A stretch of 64,000 bases of DNA from Ectobius pallidus. Its lineage: Eukaryota; Arthropoda; Insecta; Blattodea; Ectobiidae. Both the position numbers and the translations under genes were made by a program. Every line of letters starts with the position of its first letter. Within the stretch, counting starts at the first letter, position 1. The notes beneath the pieces were generated by a model. The model was given only the letters and a program-made list of their open reading frames with translations. It was not told the origin of the DNA and did not search any database. The stretch lies in contig CAXKWD010000005.1 of assembly GCA_964059195.1 (NCBI GenBank), forward strand, positions 46,391,825 through 46,455,824, given 5' to 3'. Shown here in pieces: positions 11,584 to 23,468 of the stretch.

Positions 11584-12367
11584 ATTTGTCCTAGAAAATT
11601 AACATTTTCTTCATTAATTTAAATGTAAACCGAAATTTAAATTGAAAATTACTTTGTAATATTTCAGTTTGTTTTTGAAATGTTAATTTATTTAATTGAT
11701 TTCTTTAATCAAAATTGAATACTGTCTACTCCGACAGATTTTAAAATATGAACCTGAATTTTTTAAGAGATTCTTTGCTGATAAACAGGTGGATTTTTAT
11801 ATTGTTTATACTTTTTGTTTCCAAAAATATTTTACCCAGAGAAATGAAAAGTTTTGAATATCTTGCGTATGATTATATAAAATATTTCTTATACTAATAA
11901 CTAAGGCTTATCTACAGAAAAATCTGCTTAGTAATTCTTGTTACATACAATGTAAAGTACGTTGCAAAATGTTCATTGTTGTATCTTTATTGCTGTAGTA
12001 GAAGATAAATTTTGAATGTGGCAAAATAAGAAGCAAATTGAAGGTGAGAAAACAGACGATTAAAGTTGATATGTAGGTTACTGGCAATTTCAAGAGCACG
12101 GAACTTTACATATTATGGCGTCAGCTACAGCTGTTTCATGAGTCCAAACGTCATAGAATTTAGAGCAGTTATACTTTAGGGTCTGTATTTTCTTTTAAAC
12201 TAAAATTAAAAAATAAATGGTGCAAAATATTTTGCACAAACTTTCTCACATATACATGTTGAGAGCTAGCACAGAAAATAGTAAATTATAAAGAAAATCT
12301 TTTTAGACATTTTCATAACACTAACAGGTATCTACAACGGAAGGCATCAGAGCCAATCTTTATGTAC
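11584..12367. other. No recognisable gene
   Basis: AT-rich flank of the pogo-like element; nothing recognisable on either strand. Confidence 0.6.
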
Positions 12368-12422
12368 AGTAATAATAATAATAGGCTAATAATGATAACA
12401 ATAGTTATAATATTAATAGGCC

Positions 12423-12473
<51 letters not shown>

Positions 12474-12475
12474 CA
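12368..12475. repeat. (AAT)n microsatellite
   Basis: An interrupted, then pure, run of AAT units with a TAGGCCTA octamer inside. Poly-Ile or poly-Asn ORFs across it are artefacts. Confidence 0.9.
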
Positions 12476-15400
12476 ACAATCAATGGCGGAGGGTATATAT
12501 TTTGAGTGGGTGTACCCATCTGTCAATAAATTTTCTTTCACCAAGTAAATCATGTGTTCGACAAAATGTATTATCTGCCCATAACGAAAGAACTCTATTT
12601 GAGCACAGTATGCAGGTCCTATTTGAGCAAAGCTTAAGTATTTTGAGAATCTTAATATTCCACAATAAATATCTGGTAGGCTACTGGGAAATCATCTGAC
12701 ATGACCAAGATCGCCAACATTTCTTATAGTACAGAAATTTGTGTTTACCGGTATATTTTATTCTATATTTTATATCCCGTGGTGATAGAATTAGGTGGTC
12801 ATTTCATATGACTCGATTTCCTATTGATGCCAATATTATTCTACAACGCTCCGCTACGTCTGCAGTCTGCGCTCCATGTGCTTAACTATGTGGATAGAAT
12901 TATGCATTATTTAGGCTATCTGTACAAAATTTGTTTCTTAAGACAATGAGTTGTAGAATTAATTTCAACGTTACACCTCCCAATGTGGTACAAGCTGCAG
13001 TCGATATAACAGTGAGCTTCATTGCTGGCATGGCGGACGAATAATGGTGCTGGCAGCATCGTGTAATCGTTCGTAGACAACCGACAGACCACATAACCAC
13101 ACGAAGCTGCAATTGCAAAACCTCATTTTTAGTAAGATTGTTGTTGTCATTATTATTACTATTACTTAGGTTATAATGCACGCTTTAACTGGATATAGGT
13201 TATATCACCTGTTTAGAATGTTCGCGTGAACCAGTAGTCTATTGTAACAATTCATTCGCGTGCAACTGTTTCTATTGTTTGGTGCGGGTCCTTGCGTCGT
13301 AACAGAAGACCTTCCTGACTTCAGATGATACTGTGGTACTTACTGTGGTCGTCTTCTATTCCTCACCAGCCTCGGTTCGCTCAGTCTGAACTACAAGTAA
13401 TCTCTTCTTTAATCCCAGGGGTATGCAGGTAGTGGATCGTTCTTATATCTATTTTGATTAATGTCACAATACTGATTACTGAACACAATGTTTATTGTAA
13501 TTTTACAGTGATGTAATATTGGTTATAAATGAATTATTAAAGTTATTTAGGAGACCGCTTTCGGATGCTTGGTATTATGAAAGATGATCCCGCAACGTGC
13601 TTTATCAGTTTACTGACTACACGTGGTTATGCAGTTATATTAGTATCACTGATTCTATCTGTTACTTATATCGTCGAAATTACAGTACTTACTTCTTTAA
13701 CTGAATTTATCTGGTAATCGGCTATATATCAGCCGTACCGTAAAACACTCGTACTTAACTGACTTTATATTTAATTAGACTGTTTGTATTGGTTAACTAA
13801 CCAATACAATACTTTCACTTCACCCTTCCTAGAGTGACGTGAAGCACGACGTGCGTCACTGGCAACGTGACCAAGAGAAGTGTTGTTCGCTATCACGCGC
13901 TTTCTGTAATATTCGTCATCTTCCAGCTTGTCTCCCACTTTTAGCCTAGACAAATCATATTTTACCTTATACCATTTTCACCTGTTTTCATTTGCTAACT
14001 TAATAGTGATTGGTTAGCAACTTTTAAGCGTCCCCACGCTTTCAGCTCAGCACTCTGAAAGTTTCTAGCATCTCTCTTTCTGCTTACTAGACTCAATTTC
14101 CAAGTACTGCTATACAGAATCTTTTCCCAGTCAAGTTTTCAGCGTAGCTTACTTGCTATTGTGTTCGTTTTTACAGAAAGAACTTGCAACTACGTACAAA
14201 GAGCAGTCGCCTATTTCCTGTGGTGCGCCCATAGTACTTGCGAACTTACAAAGCCTTGTTCTTAGAATTTCGTCTGAGCCATACTGCAGTACTGTATGCC
14301 CGTGTTATATTTTAGATTTTTAGTATTGTATTTCTGTTTCTTAATATTCTAAACTATTTGAGATTTATTTATTGATCATTCTTATTTTCTGGTTACTATA
14401 CTTTTAATTTTTATTTTTATGCTCCTATTATTATTATAGTATTGATATCACGTGATGTGCTATTAATGCTTTATTGATTCATTTTATATATCGTAGCCTT
14501 GCGTATGCTTTCATAGGCATGGATCCGATTATCTCATGTTCAGTGATGTCTTCTTTTCTGATAATCAGTTTAAATGATTATAACATCCAATGACATAGCG
14601 GCGATGAGTTATGGAAAATAAACAAGTCCTAAAAATCGGCGTTTGCCTCTGCGAATGAGGAAACATTAAAAAAGGTACATAAGCATTGAAAATGTACCTT
14701 ATGGGGAAAAGCGATTGAAATTTTACTTATTCTTTTTTTTTGCTGTATATTCAAAGGGGCACGGAAGATATATTGGGTATTTTCTTTGCAAAAGGTATTC
14801 ACAGACGGAATTCGGCCCTAAAATGTTGAGAGAATATTCTTGAAACATAACAGAATCAAATAATGAAATTGTCAAAAATGTGATTTTTTTTACCATACTT
14901 GACCTTTTCTCAATGTGCACTCTACAAGAACATGTCAATTTCAAAATGTCTGCCAAGAAGCGAAAAGTGTTTATGCTTTGCCTGCACTCGGCGTATGATT
15001 CCATTTGAAAAGATAAGAGATAATAGCAGCGATACTAGCGAAGCATAGTGTTCATTGAAGCAACGATAAATGACCCGACATTCAGATTTATTGTTAAATT
15101 AGAGCACATTGTTTATATATTATATATTAAAATATATGACACGACAACTTAATTTTTATTTTTCAATATGGCATATGGTATTTAATTTTAAACATTATGT
15201 GAGCTGAACAGCTGGAAATAAAATAGCGATTTCAATAGTTCGTCCAATAGGCTACCTTATGTCTGATCTTATCACAAGGAGTATATTCTTATATCTTTGT
15301 GTCAATGAATTGTCCCAAGTGTATAAGAAATTAACTCATCGATGGCTCTATTTTATTGTGGATTATTATTACTGAGTATTTCCTGATTTCGTAAATGATT

Positions 15401-16071
15401 ATGAGGATCGTACAATCGATCAACGATTTTGATCTGTGAGAAGATGAAAGAATGCTACCATTATCTCGGTGGATCAAGGTTGCTTCTTTGTTCGTTTGTC
15501 GTTACTCCAACATGTACGTGGCCTTGGACACGAAGTAAATTAATGCCTGCATCCAATCAAGTAATTTATGGTTTACTTCTTTCTTAAGAAAGTAAATAAC
15601 TTATAAAGTGTTTAAAATATGAGCTTTCTAAAGAGGTTTAAAACAAGTAAGAGAAAACAAACAAATTCTTATGCAGTGATATCTAGGAAGTATCTTATTA
15701 TTTATTCACACGAGTGTACTAAATGGTGAGGGTTATTATTGAACAGCAAGGAATACGTTACAATCGGTTGTGCATGGCTTCTGTGATAGTTGTGTGTGAG
15801 GTCGGTCTTTAAGCAAAATTAGTAATAATCAGATTGTACCCGTAAATATTGCAGTTTTGAAGAATGTGAACACGTAAAATTTAGAACCTACTTTAGTGTA
15901 TATATTTTCTTTTATAGTAAAATTTTAAGAATGCATTTTCTGCCAAAATAGCAAATTTACCATTTCTATCATCCCTTAATTCATGAACATCATTAAGCCT
16001 ATAGTAGTACCTCATTACAGAAAATTAGGAAAAAATAAATTTTGTTCACGTAAAATGCCATTAGGCCTATT
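12476..16071. other. Long stretch without a recognisable gene
   Basis: Many short ORFs, none with a domain I can identify (for example 12900-13181, 13771-13953 and 14723-15004 on the minus strand). Small structures: a near-perfect palindrome at 13786-13807 (GTATTGGTTAACTAACCAAT core) and a 9-bp stem hairpin at 14672-14700 (AAGGTACAT / ATGTACCTT). This may be host intron or intergenic DNA. Confidence 0.5.
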
Positions 16072-16647
16072 AGTGAGAGGAAGTAGCCGTCACGGTGGCT
16101 CATGCTTAGCGCGTGGGCCTGGCATGCTAGCGGTCCCGGGTTCAAACCCCGGGCCTGGCGGGCGTGTCATTCGTGGTGGACGATGCCGTGACCTTTGGGG
16201 GTTTTTCTCGGGGATCCTCCCGTTTCCCCCTCTCATTCCACCAACACTCTCCATTTCATCTTCAAACCTCCCCCTCATAATCATCCCGTTTCCTTTCCCG
16301 GTTTCCGGTTTCCGGTTTACCCTCGCCCCCAGCACCTGCTGTGGGCCTCTCCCGTCCTCCCCGTGGCTTGTGGTTCTGAAGTTGCTGGCTGGTGTGCTGC
16401 CAACCTGGGGGCTCTGTAAGAGGTACCGAGGCAGTGGCACACGTGGCATGGTAGAGGTATCTGTTGGATGTAGGGGAGTTCCGTGGGGGCTCGCGGTGGG
16501 GTCTGTTGTCGAGGGGCCGTTGGGCTTGCACATCATTCCATTCCCGGAGGTTGGCACAATGGGCCGCAAGGCCGAAGTGCTTAGGGTCATCCCAACCCGC
16601 CTTCCACCCTTAAGGGGACAAATCAATCAATCAGTGAGAGGAAGTAG
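16072..16647 (+). mobile_element. tRNA-derived SINE with 15-bp target duplications
   Basis: The SINE body is 16087-16632, bounded by identical 15-bp direct repeats AGTGAGAGGAAGTAG at 16072-16086 and 16633-16647. The head contains a Pol III B box (GGTTCAAACCC near 16139) preceded by a tRNA-like A-box region (GTGGCTCATGC); the body is GC-rich; the tail is a short (AATC)n. Long ORFs crossing it in several frames reflect its GC content only. Confidence 0.9.
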
Positions 16648-18015
16648 TCGCCAATCTACATGTCACATCCCCAGAAGATACCTAACCTTTTCAGGTACTT
16701 AAAAAAATTCTTTTCATACGATTTTTGTTCTGGATCCAGGCTGAGTACAGAGACACGCGAACACTGAATACGCAGACACATACACACTAACACAAGAAAA
16801 AATGTTCTTATGCAAATATAATTTTTCTATTTAGAGTACCTGAAAATGTGTATTTACATTAAAAACTCAACTTCGAATTTGGGGGTTGAACACCTACCAA
16901 TAGTACCCATTATACAGGCAGAGGAAGTGAAAAGAAATAAAACACTTTACAGTGTGTTAGAGTAATAAGTTGTCATAATAGAAAAATAAATACTTCCTTT
17001 GTTGAAGGCTAATGATGAAGGAATTGTGGAATGCAAACTGCGTTTCAAGAAACTGAACATGAAATAGAGGACGGCCATGTTACATTGAGGTCACGGGACG
17101 AATTATTCAAGTTGCAAGTAGCACTGTGGCACGGAAGTCATCTCCTCAGGGACTGAAAGCCCGCTGGACACTGTTAACCTATACTGCCTAGTCACTATTT
17201 CCATAAATTTATTTACTACAAGAGGAACATTTTCAGAAAATGACAGTTGACATTTCCATAAGAAACTTTATAATGACACCAATCGTATTCGTGGTTATGA
17301 CTTTAGTAGCTTATATGAGGATTTTATTTCGAGATAGTTCATAATATTTTCATATTTTATGTGATAATAGTAAATTCATTTCGGAACTACCAAACTGGTT
17401 AGAACTATTACTTCGATCAAAAAACAAAACAAAACAAACATACAAACACAAAAACAGAATCTACCGAAGACATTGGCATCAGTTGCATAGCTCAGAATGT
17501 TAGCGGCCTGTAATAAGCAACAAGAATCGAAAACAAGACAGGTTATGAAAATAAACAAATCAGTTTTCGAACGACAGTCCTTGGCATTCTCGTAAAATAT
17601 TAGCAGTTTGAGGAATATGCACAACATAATGTTCTACATTTATCTTCATGACGGAAGTCCTTTTAATAAGCATTACCGGCATTATCTACCTCATTTTAGT
17701 GTAACTGAGGGAGTTATTTCCGCTAGAAACTCAATTGGAAGATCGTTAGGAAGAAAGTCGGTTTAAGAAATTATTAATCCAGAAATAAAATCCCGCTCTG
17801 TTTCAGAAACGTCAGGGGCAGAGAGTATATAGTGCAGTTACTCATTGGATGGCCAATCGGCTTCAAAGGTTTCGGTGTTTCTTTATGTCAATTGATCTGA
17901 CTAAATCGGTCTTGGGCTTCCGCTTTCCAAAACAAAAGCAACGTTGCAATATTCTCTCATTGTTATCACTGACCTCAGTTCTTCCTTCGCTTTATTCAAT
18001 TCACACGTGTTATTT
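16648..18015. other. No recognisable gene
   Basis: Short random ORFs only; nothing with a recognisable domain on either strand. Confidence 0.55.
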
Positions 18016-19966
18016 GGTGGTATAAATAAAACCAACCAGTGGCTCAAAACTCACTAATTCCTAGCAGCTGCTTGGTTTGGTATAAATAAAAGGCGGCTTC
18101 CTCAGCCACCTGCCTAGCCGTTGCTCAACGACCTTGACAGCTCAGCCGCTGCTTAGGATTTGGTATAAATAAAACTAAGGCGCGGCTCTTTGTTGGTAGC
18201 AGCGGCTTGCTTTTTTCTGAGGTACCTCATTTGCGGACTCAGCTTGCTCAAGTGAAGTTTTTAATCGTATTGGCGGGGTTCATGGGGGTGATTTTTTAAC
18301 CAATATGAGTAATTTATAAGGAACATATGGATTATGATGTGCACAGATGTAAAGAACCGGTTGTACAATAAAATTGTAAAGCATTTGTAACTTAACTTTG
18401 TTATTTTTCTTTTTAATAATAATAATAATAATCACAAAATTAATACATAATTATAGGTCTAACACATTCTCATATTTTACTGGTATCAATATGAACTAAA
18501 ATATTTCAAAAGTGATTAATCCTTTTTTTGAACGACGTAACTAATTAGCGGTACTTACGAATATTGTTGCCGTGGATCGTAACTTGACATTCCCGCACGC
18601 AATCTTGTTGCTATGAAAACAAAAGAAATCTCCGTGCGGTAAAAAATTACAAAAAGCACAAGTGCCGTAAGTAAAATCATCATAATACAAGCCTTTATGG
18701 AAGACCGGAACCAAGGCGACTTTAACAGGACAAATATTCGGTCCCCATAACAACCAACATATGCGAATCACTTTCTAAAATATAACATCCATCTTCAATA
18801 GTGTATATACATAATACTTTCAGCTAATATCTCAATTAATATAAATATTCATCGCGCAAAAAACAATATGCAAGCGCCTCGTTTTTTCAAACTCTTTCTT
18901 CGATCCGTAGGCACCGCTTACGGCAATATACTAAAACGCTATTTCAAATTGTAATACTGTAAACTAAATAGGTTAACTTCAAATCTATTATATAGCAAGC
19001 AGATTCAAAACGAACGTATTTTATAAATTAATTAATTATGGGTACTAATGAAATATTAATAAAAGAACTACATATATTAATGTGGGACACTGTTAAGTAT
19101 GAAATGTGTTTATTAGTATAAAATTTTAACTTTTGTTTATTAGAAATAAGTATAATTGTATGTGTCTACTGTTCTAGTTAAATGCTTAATATATTAATTT
19201 ACAGGCATAAACATAATTTTTAGTTCCCTAAAATCAAGGTTTAGTACTAATAAAACATGAATACTAGAGAATATTGTAGGAGAAAAATTCCTGTGACACT
19301 GGGACTTGAACCCAGGACCTTTGGATATCCAGGACTTTTGTATACTAGGCCTCACTCTCTTGTCTCTTTTCTTTCTCCCAAAATAGTTTTTCTTTCTTTA
19401 AATTCAGTACTTATATTTCTAATTTTTCCTTTTCTTCTCGGGTTCTCACCCAATTTTTTAAGACTATCGGCTTATTCGCAATGAGTCTCAGGTCGAATTT
19501 TACTTTATCCTCTTCTTCAAATTACTAATACTTCTTAAAATCTGGTTTTCAGTTAACACTACGTTACATTCTCGTTCTAGCTGACTTTTGAAAACAGTTA
19601 CTGCTAGAGAATTTTTCTTTTTGCACTCTGGCAGTTGAGCTTTATTCAGTACTCGTTTGTGCATTTTCAGAATTTTTACGATCTGCTTTTGAAATACACT
19701 ATTTTCTTCGACCATTATGATACATTATACTGAACTTTAAATTTTAAATCGCTGCACAGACAGTCAAATGGCATGTTTGTTTACTCAGCTGCTATGTGTC
19801 GTGCAATATGGGATGCAGGTGTCCAAGCACTTGCTACCAGTAGCCTGAGCCGCGGCTTGGCAGGGAGGGGAAGTTTTTATTTATACGAAACAGACAGCGG
19901 GTGCTAGATTCTCAACCTTCTCATAAGCAACGGCTTGGTAGCAGTGGCTTCGTTTTATTTATACGA
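18016..19966. mobile_element. Candidate DNA element bounded by GTATAAATAAAA repeats
   Basis: The left side has three direct copies of GGTATAAATAAAA (18019-18031, 18079-18091, 18162-18174). The right side has two inverted copies (19873-19886 and 19953-19964), each next to GC-rich words such as CGGCTTGGTAGCAG. Clustered subterminal repeats in opposite orientations at two ends about 1.95 kb apart suggest a DNA transposon. Inside, minus-strand ORFs at 18541-18771 and 19500-19715 (basic, KKRIK C-terminus) are unidentified. No target duplication was found. Confidence 0.45.
19287..19352 (-). repeat. tRNA-like (B-box) fragment
   Basis: On the minus strand CCTGGGTTCAAGTCCCAG forms a T-arm with a Pol III B box, preceded by a sequence that does not fold into a full tRNA. 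It is probably a SINE head or a decayed tRNA, inside the candidate DNA element. Confidence 0.4.
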
Positions 19967-20467
19967 CTCATTGTTTACTGTAACTTGATCTTGCAACCAC
20001 GCATTTAACTCCACGCGGAGTAGACGAGTAGCTGTCAAAATCGCCACAGGACATTCTTAGATTTTGATTGGCTGGGGTAACTAGCTGATTGGTGCGGTAT
20101 AAACAAAGGACATGGGTTGAGCTGTCTATATCTTTCCAATAATATTCTTATCTCTGACACAGAAAGCACTTAACGGGACATCCAAGCACAATAACTGAAA
20201 AAAAAAGCATTGTAGTTGTCCGTTCTGTCCCACAATCCTGCTGTCTGCTTGTAATAGGTGACACAGATTTGGGCATTAAATATGTCCCTCCACGGTATGT
20301 AAATACTCTAGGATTAGTCTCATTTTAATAGACTACAGGGCCCGTGAAATTTGGATTACACCATTAAAGCTGGAATACATTGTTTCCTCCTAGCTAGCAG
20401 TCGTTGTTGACCTATGTATTATGTCCACTGATAGCTTCCCGTCTAGACATGTTACATAGTTCTGTAG

Positions 20468-20812
20468 TTGTGAAATAATTTGAAGGTGTTTTGTTTGTAT
20501 TTGCTTTGTGGGTCTTTGGGGCTCGCATGTTGCATGCATGGGGGAGGAAAGACATATCTCAAAAGTATTGACTGGGAGATCCGAAGGGAAAAGACTACCT
20601 GGAAGAGCTAGACGTAGGTGGGAGGACAATATTAGGATAGATTTAAGGGAAGTAGGATTTGAGAGGGATGTTTGGATGGAATTAGCACAGAATAGGGTTG
20701 AATGGCGGTCTCATGTTAGTACGGCAATGAACCTTCGGATTCCATAAAATAGAGAATATTCCTTTAGCTTGCTGAGGAATTGTCTATTGTCATTGAGTGA
20801 GGAAGTAAGTAA
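20468..20812 (+). pseudogene. 3' end of an RTE-like LINE
   Basis: The plus frame 20508-20747 reads the C-terminal end of an RTE-type polyprotein: GSHVACMGEERH, KVLTGRSEGKRLPGRARRRW, DLREVGFERDVW, NRVEWRSHVSTAMNLRIP. It is followed by a short 3' UTR and a tail of TGAG/AAGT units (TTGAGTGAGGAAGTAAGTAA). The same protein end and tail type recur on the minus strand at 39.2-40.0 kb. RT catalytic motifs are absent here. Confidence 0.8.
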
Positions 20813-21700
20813 GTTGTGGGTACCCATCCCAGCCAATCATTTTTTTTTGTGAGATATGATTTTAGTGTTATTTTTTCACTTAAGTTTACAAAGGATAAAT
20901 TCCGAAATTTAATAGTGAGATTCTTCCTTCATTGTTTTGAGGTTGGAGTTAACAATTTATTTCTTTATAACTCTACAAGAAAACAAAATAGGCCTAACAT
21001 GAATGAGCCACGTGACTTAGGTGAAGTACCATTACTGATAATTTTGGAAGAATCTTTATAAAAATGTTTCAGACCTCTGTACATGCTTCTAAAACAACAT
21101 TTTCTGTATTATGTTATTTGTATTAATGTCCCTAATAGGGATACCAGTACTTAATTTGGTAGCCTACATCAAGTCCACATTTAATATATTCCAAAGGGCA
21201 ATATTTCTTGGAAAATAAAAGAGGTATATTAGATCCATCATTAATTTATTTTCACCCGTGCACTTGCAGTCTAATGGGGATAGCAATAACTTAATTAATG
21301 TGGTGCTCCTTGGTAACAGCAATTATCGTCAGGATGAACATTTCCTTTCGTGTCAGTGGGAGTAGAAGAAAGCGTCTAGCTTTCAGGGTGGTGAAAAGCT
21401 GACCCAAGGTTGGAAGATAAATGCGTGGAATATGTGTGGAGATTACTGAAAAGATTGCATCTTCCAAACTTAGTCGGCTAGTCAGATGGATTCACAGCAT
21501 TAACATTATCGTGATTACTATTTGTTAAATTGGAACGACTCTGTCCGTTTCCTGCCTGCCTGCTTGATTCAATTCGAAGCTAAAGGAATTTAAAAAGAAG
21601 AAACTATTTCCCTTCGATCTTCTTATTTACTAGTTGCCACTGATTCTCTCTCTCGTTCTGTTTGGTTGCATTTTCTTCTATGCAGAAGAAAACGGGCGAT
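20813..21700. other. No recognisable gene
   Basis: Short ORFs only (for example 20816-21061); nothing recognisable. Confidence 0.5.
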
Positions 21701-21713
21701 GTGAAGTTTCAGA

Positions 21714-21835
21714 AAATATAAAAAGGTTAACATCATCAAGCATCATGGGCTGAAACTTATAACTTATAACATTGCATTATCCAGGAAAGCAATCAAGTAT
21801 CAGAGGCAGTAACATGCCGGGTGAGCTTTAAACTC
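21714..21835 (+). promoter_or_regulatory. Possible host promoter and short first exon
   Basis: A TATA box (TATAAAAAGG, about 21717) is followed about 30 bases later by an initiator-like TCATG, then an ATG in AACATGCCG that is immediately followed by a consensus splice donor (GGTGAGC, about 21819). First exons coding only a few residues are common in insect cuticle and secreted-protein genes. No second exon was recognised downstream, so this is tentative. Confidence 0.25.
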
Positions 21836-21949
21836 TGTCGTTTTAATCTAACTACACCTTAATATCGAATAATAAAGTGTCAATTATTGTATTGTACCAC
21901 ATATCATTCTGAACTTGTTTACTTTTTCTTCTATGTCTGTGTTGTATTT

Positions 21950-22258
21950 AAAACTTAAGTAATGGCAATACCAACACTGTTATATGGAAGCGAGACCTGG
22001 GTAGGCCTACCAACACAAAAGGATCTAAATAAAATGCAGGCATCAGAAAAGAAAATGTTAAGAGGTGTTAAAGGCTGCACAATATTAGACAAATTAAAAA
22101 ATGAAGGTATCAGGAAAGAATTAGAAATTGAGCCAGTAATAAATAAAATATCAGAATGTAGGCAACAATGGCATGAACATATTTTAAGAATGGAAGATAG
22201 CAGATATCCTAATCCATTATTAAACTACAGCCCAAAAGGAAGGAGAGAATGTCGTTAA
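21950..22258 (+). pseudogene. LINE 3' coding fragment abutting the metalloproteinase
   Basis: The frame shows LLYGSETWVGLPTQKDLNK, KMLRGVKGCTILDKLKNEGI, RQQWHEHILRMEDSRYPN and YSPKGRRECR, the post-RT C-terminus of RTE-like LINEs (LYGSETW and WxxHxxRM motifs). It ends at 22258, within a few bases of where metalloproteinase coding on the opposite strand is lost, so this junction is a probable rearrangement or insertion breakpoint. Confidence 0.75.
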
Positions 22259-22259
22259 T

Positions 22260-22824
22260 TCGTTAATGTGAATTCAAGACGAAGACCCTCAACAGGATGG
22301 AAGGCATGTGCTAAAACATGGTCATGTGTCACCAAATCGTCAGGACAATCCATATTGAGAAGTTCAAGTGTATGGTATCATCTGTGATTAGTTATTAAGA
22401 TATCTGGTTGTTTTATATCTCTTGAGAAAGCGAGGCCAGATATAGATGCCCATTTTTCAAAAGCCTTATATGCAATTTCTATAGCCTTTAGGTCCTTGGT
22501 GTTATAATTCCATGTTAAATGTGTTTTGTTCCACTTGTTCAACTCTTCAGAGTACGTTATATCTGCAACTCCGCATCGCGGTGTCCTCATTCAAATCAAA
22601 GTGTCATTGTCTAACTTTGAAGATACATTAAGTCCATAATTAGCTTGAAACATGGCATGAGCTTCTTCGAAAGTTCGTTTGTCTCGTAGTGTGTTGCTAT
22701 TACACGACAGATATCCATACTGTTTTAGATAATTAATTGCCATTTCTTGATCGTCGTCATCCACCATCATAACCTCCGCCCAGCCACAGAGGGCAATCGT
22801 TAAAATAATTGCAAGCCGTAACAT
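22260..22824 (-). pseudogene. Matrix metalloproteinase, N-terminal half (signal peptide, prodomain, part of catalytic domain)
   Basis: ATG at 22824 begins a hydrophobic signal peptide (MLRLAIILTIALCGWAEV), then an MMP prodomain (YLKQYGYL, KRTFEEAHAMFQANYGLNVS, LDNDTL). An in-frame TGA at 22591-22593 comes just before the cysteine switch MRTPRCGVADI, whose Cys holds the catalytic zinc in latent enzymes. The same frame continues with TWNYNTKDL and AFEKWASISGLAF to a stop at 22378. A frameshift then leads to CPDDLVTHD and VLAHAFHP, the zinc-binding part of the catalytic domain, ending about 22262 at the LINE junction. The HExxHxxGxxH core is missing. Family role: secreted or surface zinc endopeptidase that degrades extracellular matrix. 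No intron interrupts about 180 codons, unlike typical insect MMP genes, so it is a retrocopy or came from a virus. A TATA box lies about 45 bases upstream. Confidence 0.85.
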
Positions 22825-22865
22825 CTTGAAGTTCCACCAACATGGTCTCGGCAGTGATGTAGCCG

Positions 22866-22873
22866 CTTATATA
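22866..22873 (-). promoter_or_regulatory. TATA box of the metalloproteinase gene
   Basis: On the minus strand GGGTATATAAGCGG lies about 45 bases upstream of the ATG at 22824. The three minus-strand protein genes in this cluster all have a near-consensus TATA box shortly before the start codon. Confidence 0.6.
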
Positions 22874-23030
22874 CCCTGTCGATGACGTAAGATGTTGCAA
22901 TCGACACCTCCCTTCTCCTCCATTTTCCTCTGATGCGTAGCAATTAACATATCAACAGCCTGAAACCAAAGAAGTGTTGAGAGAAAAGAAAGGAATTTCT
23001 ATTTGGTTATCATACGTAAACTTAACTGTG

Positions 23031-23369
23031 CTATACCTTTCGTGATGTCCTCTTAAATGTTGCACACTTGGTGTTACATTTTCTGCTCCATATTCCCATC
23101 AGAGGATTGGCAGGAATTAAACAAGTTGTGAAATGTTCCTCTCCCGTGCACACTTCCTCGTGGTGATTGAAGTCGTGGTCAAATTTCCGTTGCTGACCAG
23201 CAATCATTTTGCTTGATCGCCCGCATGGAAATACCTCAACTAATTCCTCGTGAATTTGGTCATACCCTTTGATTCTGGTAAATGTAAAGGGATGAACCAC
23301 CTCCTTGATAACAACACCTCTGTTGTCATACACACAATAGGTGATAGGTCGCTCCTCTCTCTCCAACAT
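23031..23369 (-). CDS. Unidentified 112-residue protein beside the BIR gene
   Basis: I do not recognise this protein. The open frame reaches 23384 but its first ATG is at 23369, 22 bases after the predicted transcription start, so I use that. Start MLEREERPITYCVYDNRG, middle VVHPFTFTRIKGYDQIHEEL and VFPCGRSSKMIAGQQRKFDH, end NPLMGIWSRKCNTKCATF with a basic tail. It has seven cysteines including CNTKC near the C-terminus and a His-rich HDFNHHEEVC, so zinc binding is possible. There is no signal peptide or membrane segment. It shares a duplicated promoter with the BIR gene at 23845 and precedes the metalloproteinase by about 200 bases in the same direction. An uninterrupted frame in decayed surroundings suggests it was or is a real gene. 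Confidence 0.6.
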   Translation of the reverse strand: MLEREERPITYCVYDNRGVVIKEVVHPFTFTRIKGYDQIHEELVEVFPCGRSSKMIAGQQRKFDHDFNHHEEVCTGEEHFTTCLIPANPLMGIWSRKCNTKCATFKRTSRKV

Positions 23370-23389
23370 TTGCCAGCGTTCCAACGTAG

Positions 23390-23415
23390 CTGATCGTTGT
23401 CCAAAAGCAACAAGC

Positions 23416-23468
<53 letters not shown>

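Noticed and set aside
16620..16632. SINE tail as evidence of mobilisation by the LINE at 3.9-5.9 kb
   Set aside because: The SINE tail is (AATC)n in sense orientation while that LINE ends in (GATT)n, the complement, so they do not match.
15983..16702. Long overlapping ORFs on both strands across the GC-rich block
   Set aside because: They lie in a SINE with exact target duplications; the proline- and arginine-rich translations have no domain and reflect base composition.
20390..20629. Minus-strand ORF opposite the RTE 3' end
   Set aside because: It is the antisense shadow of the LINE frame at 20508-20747.
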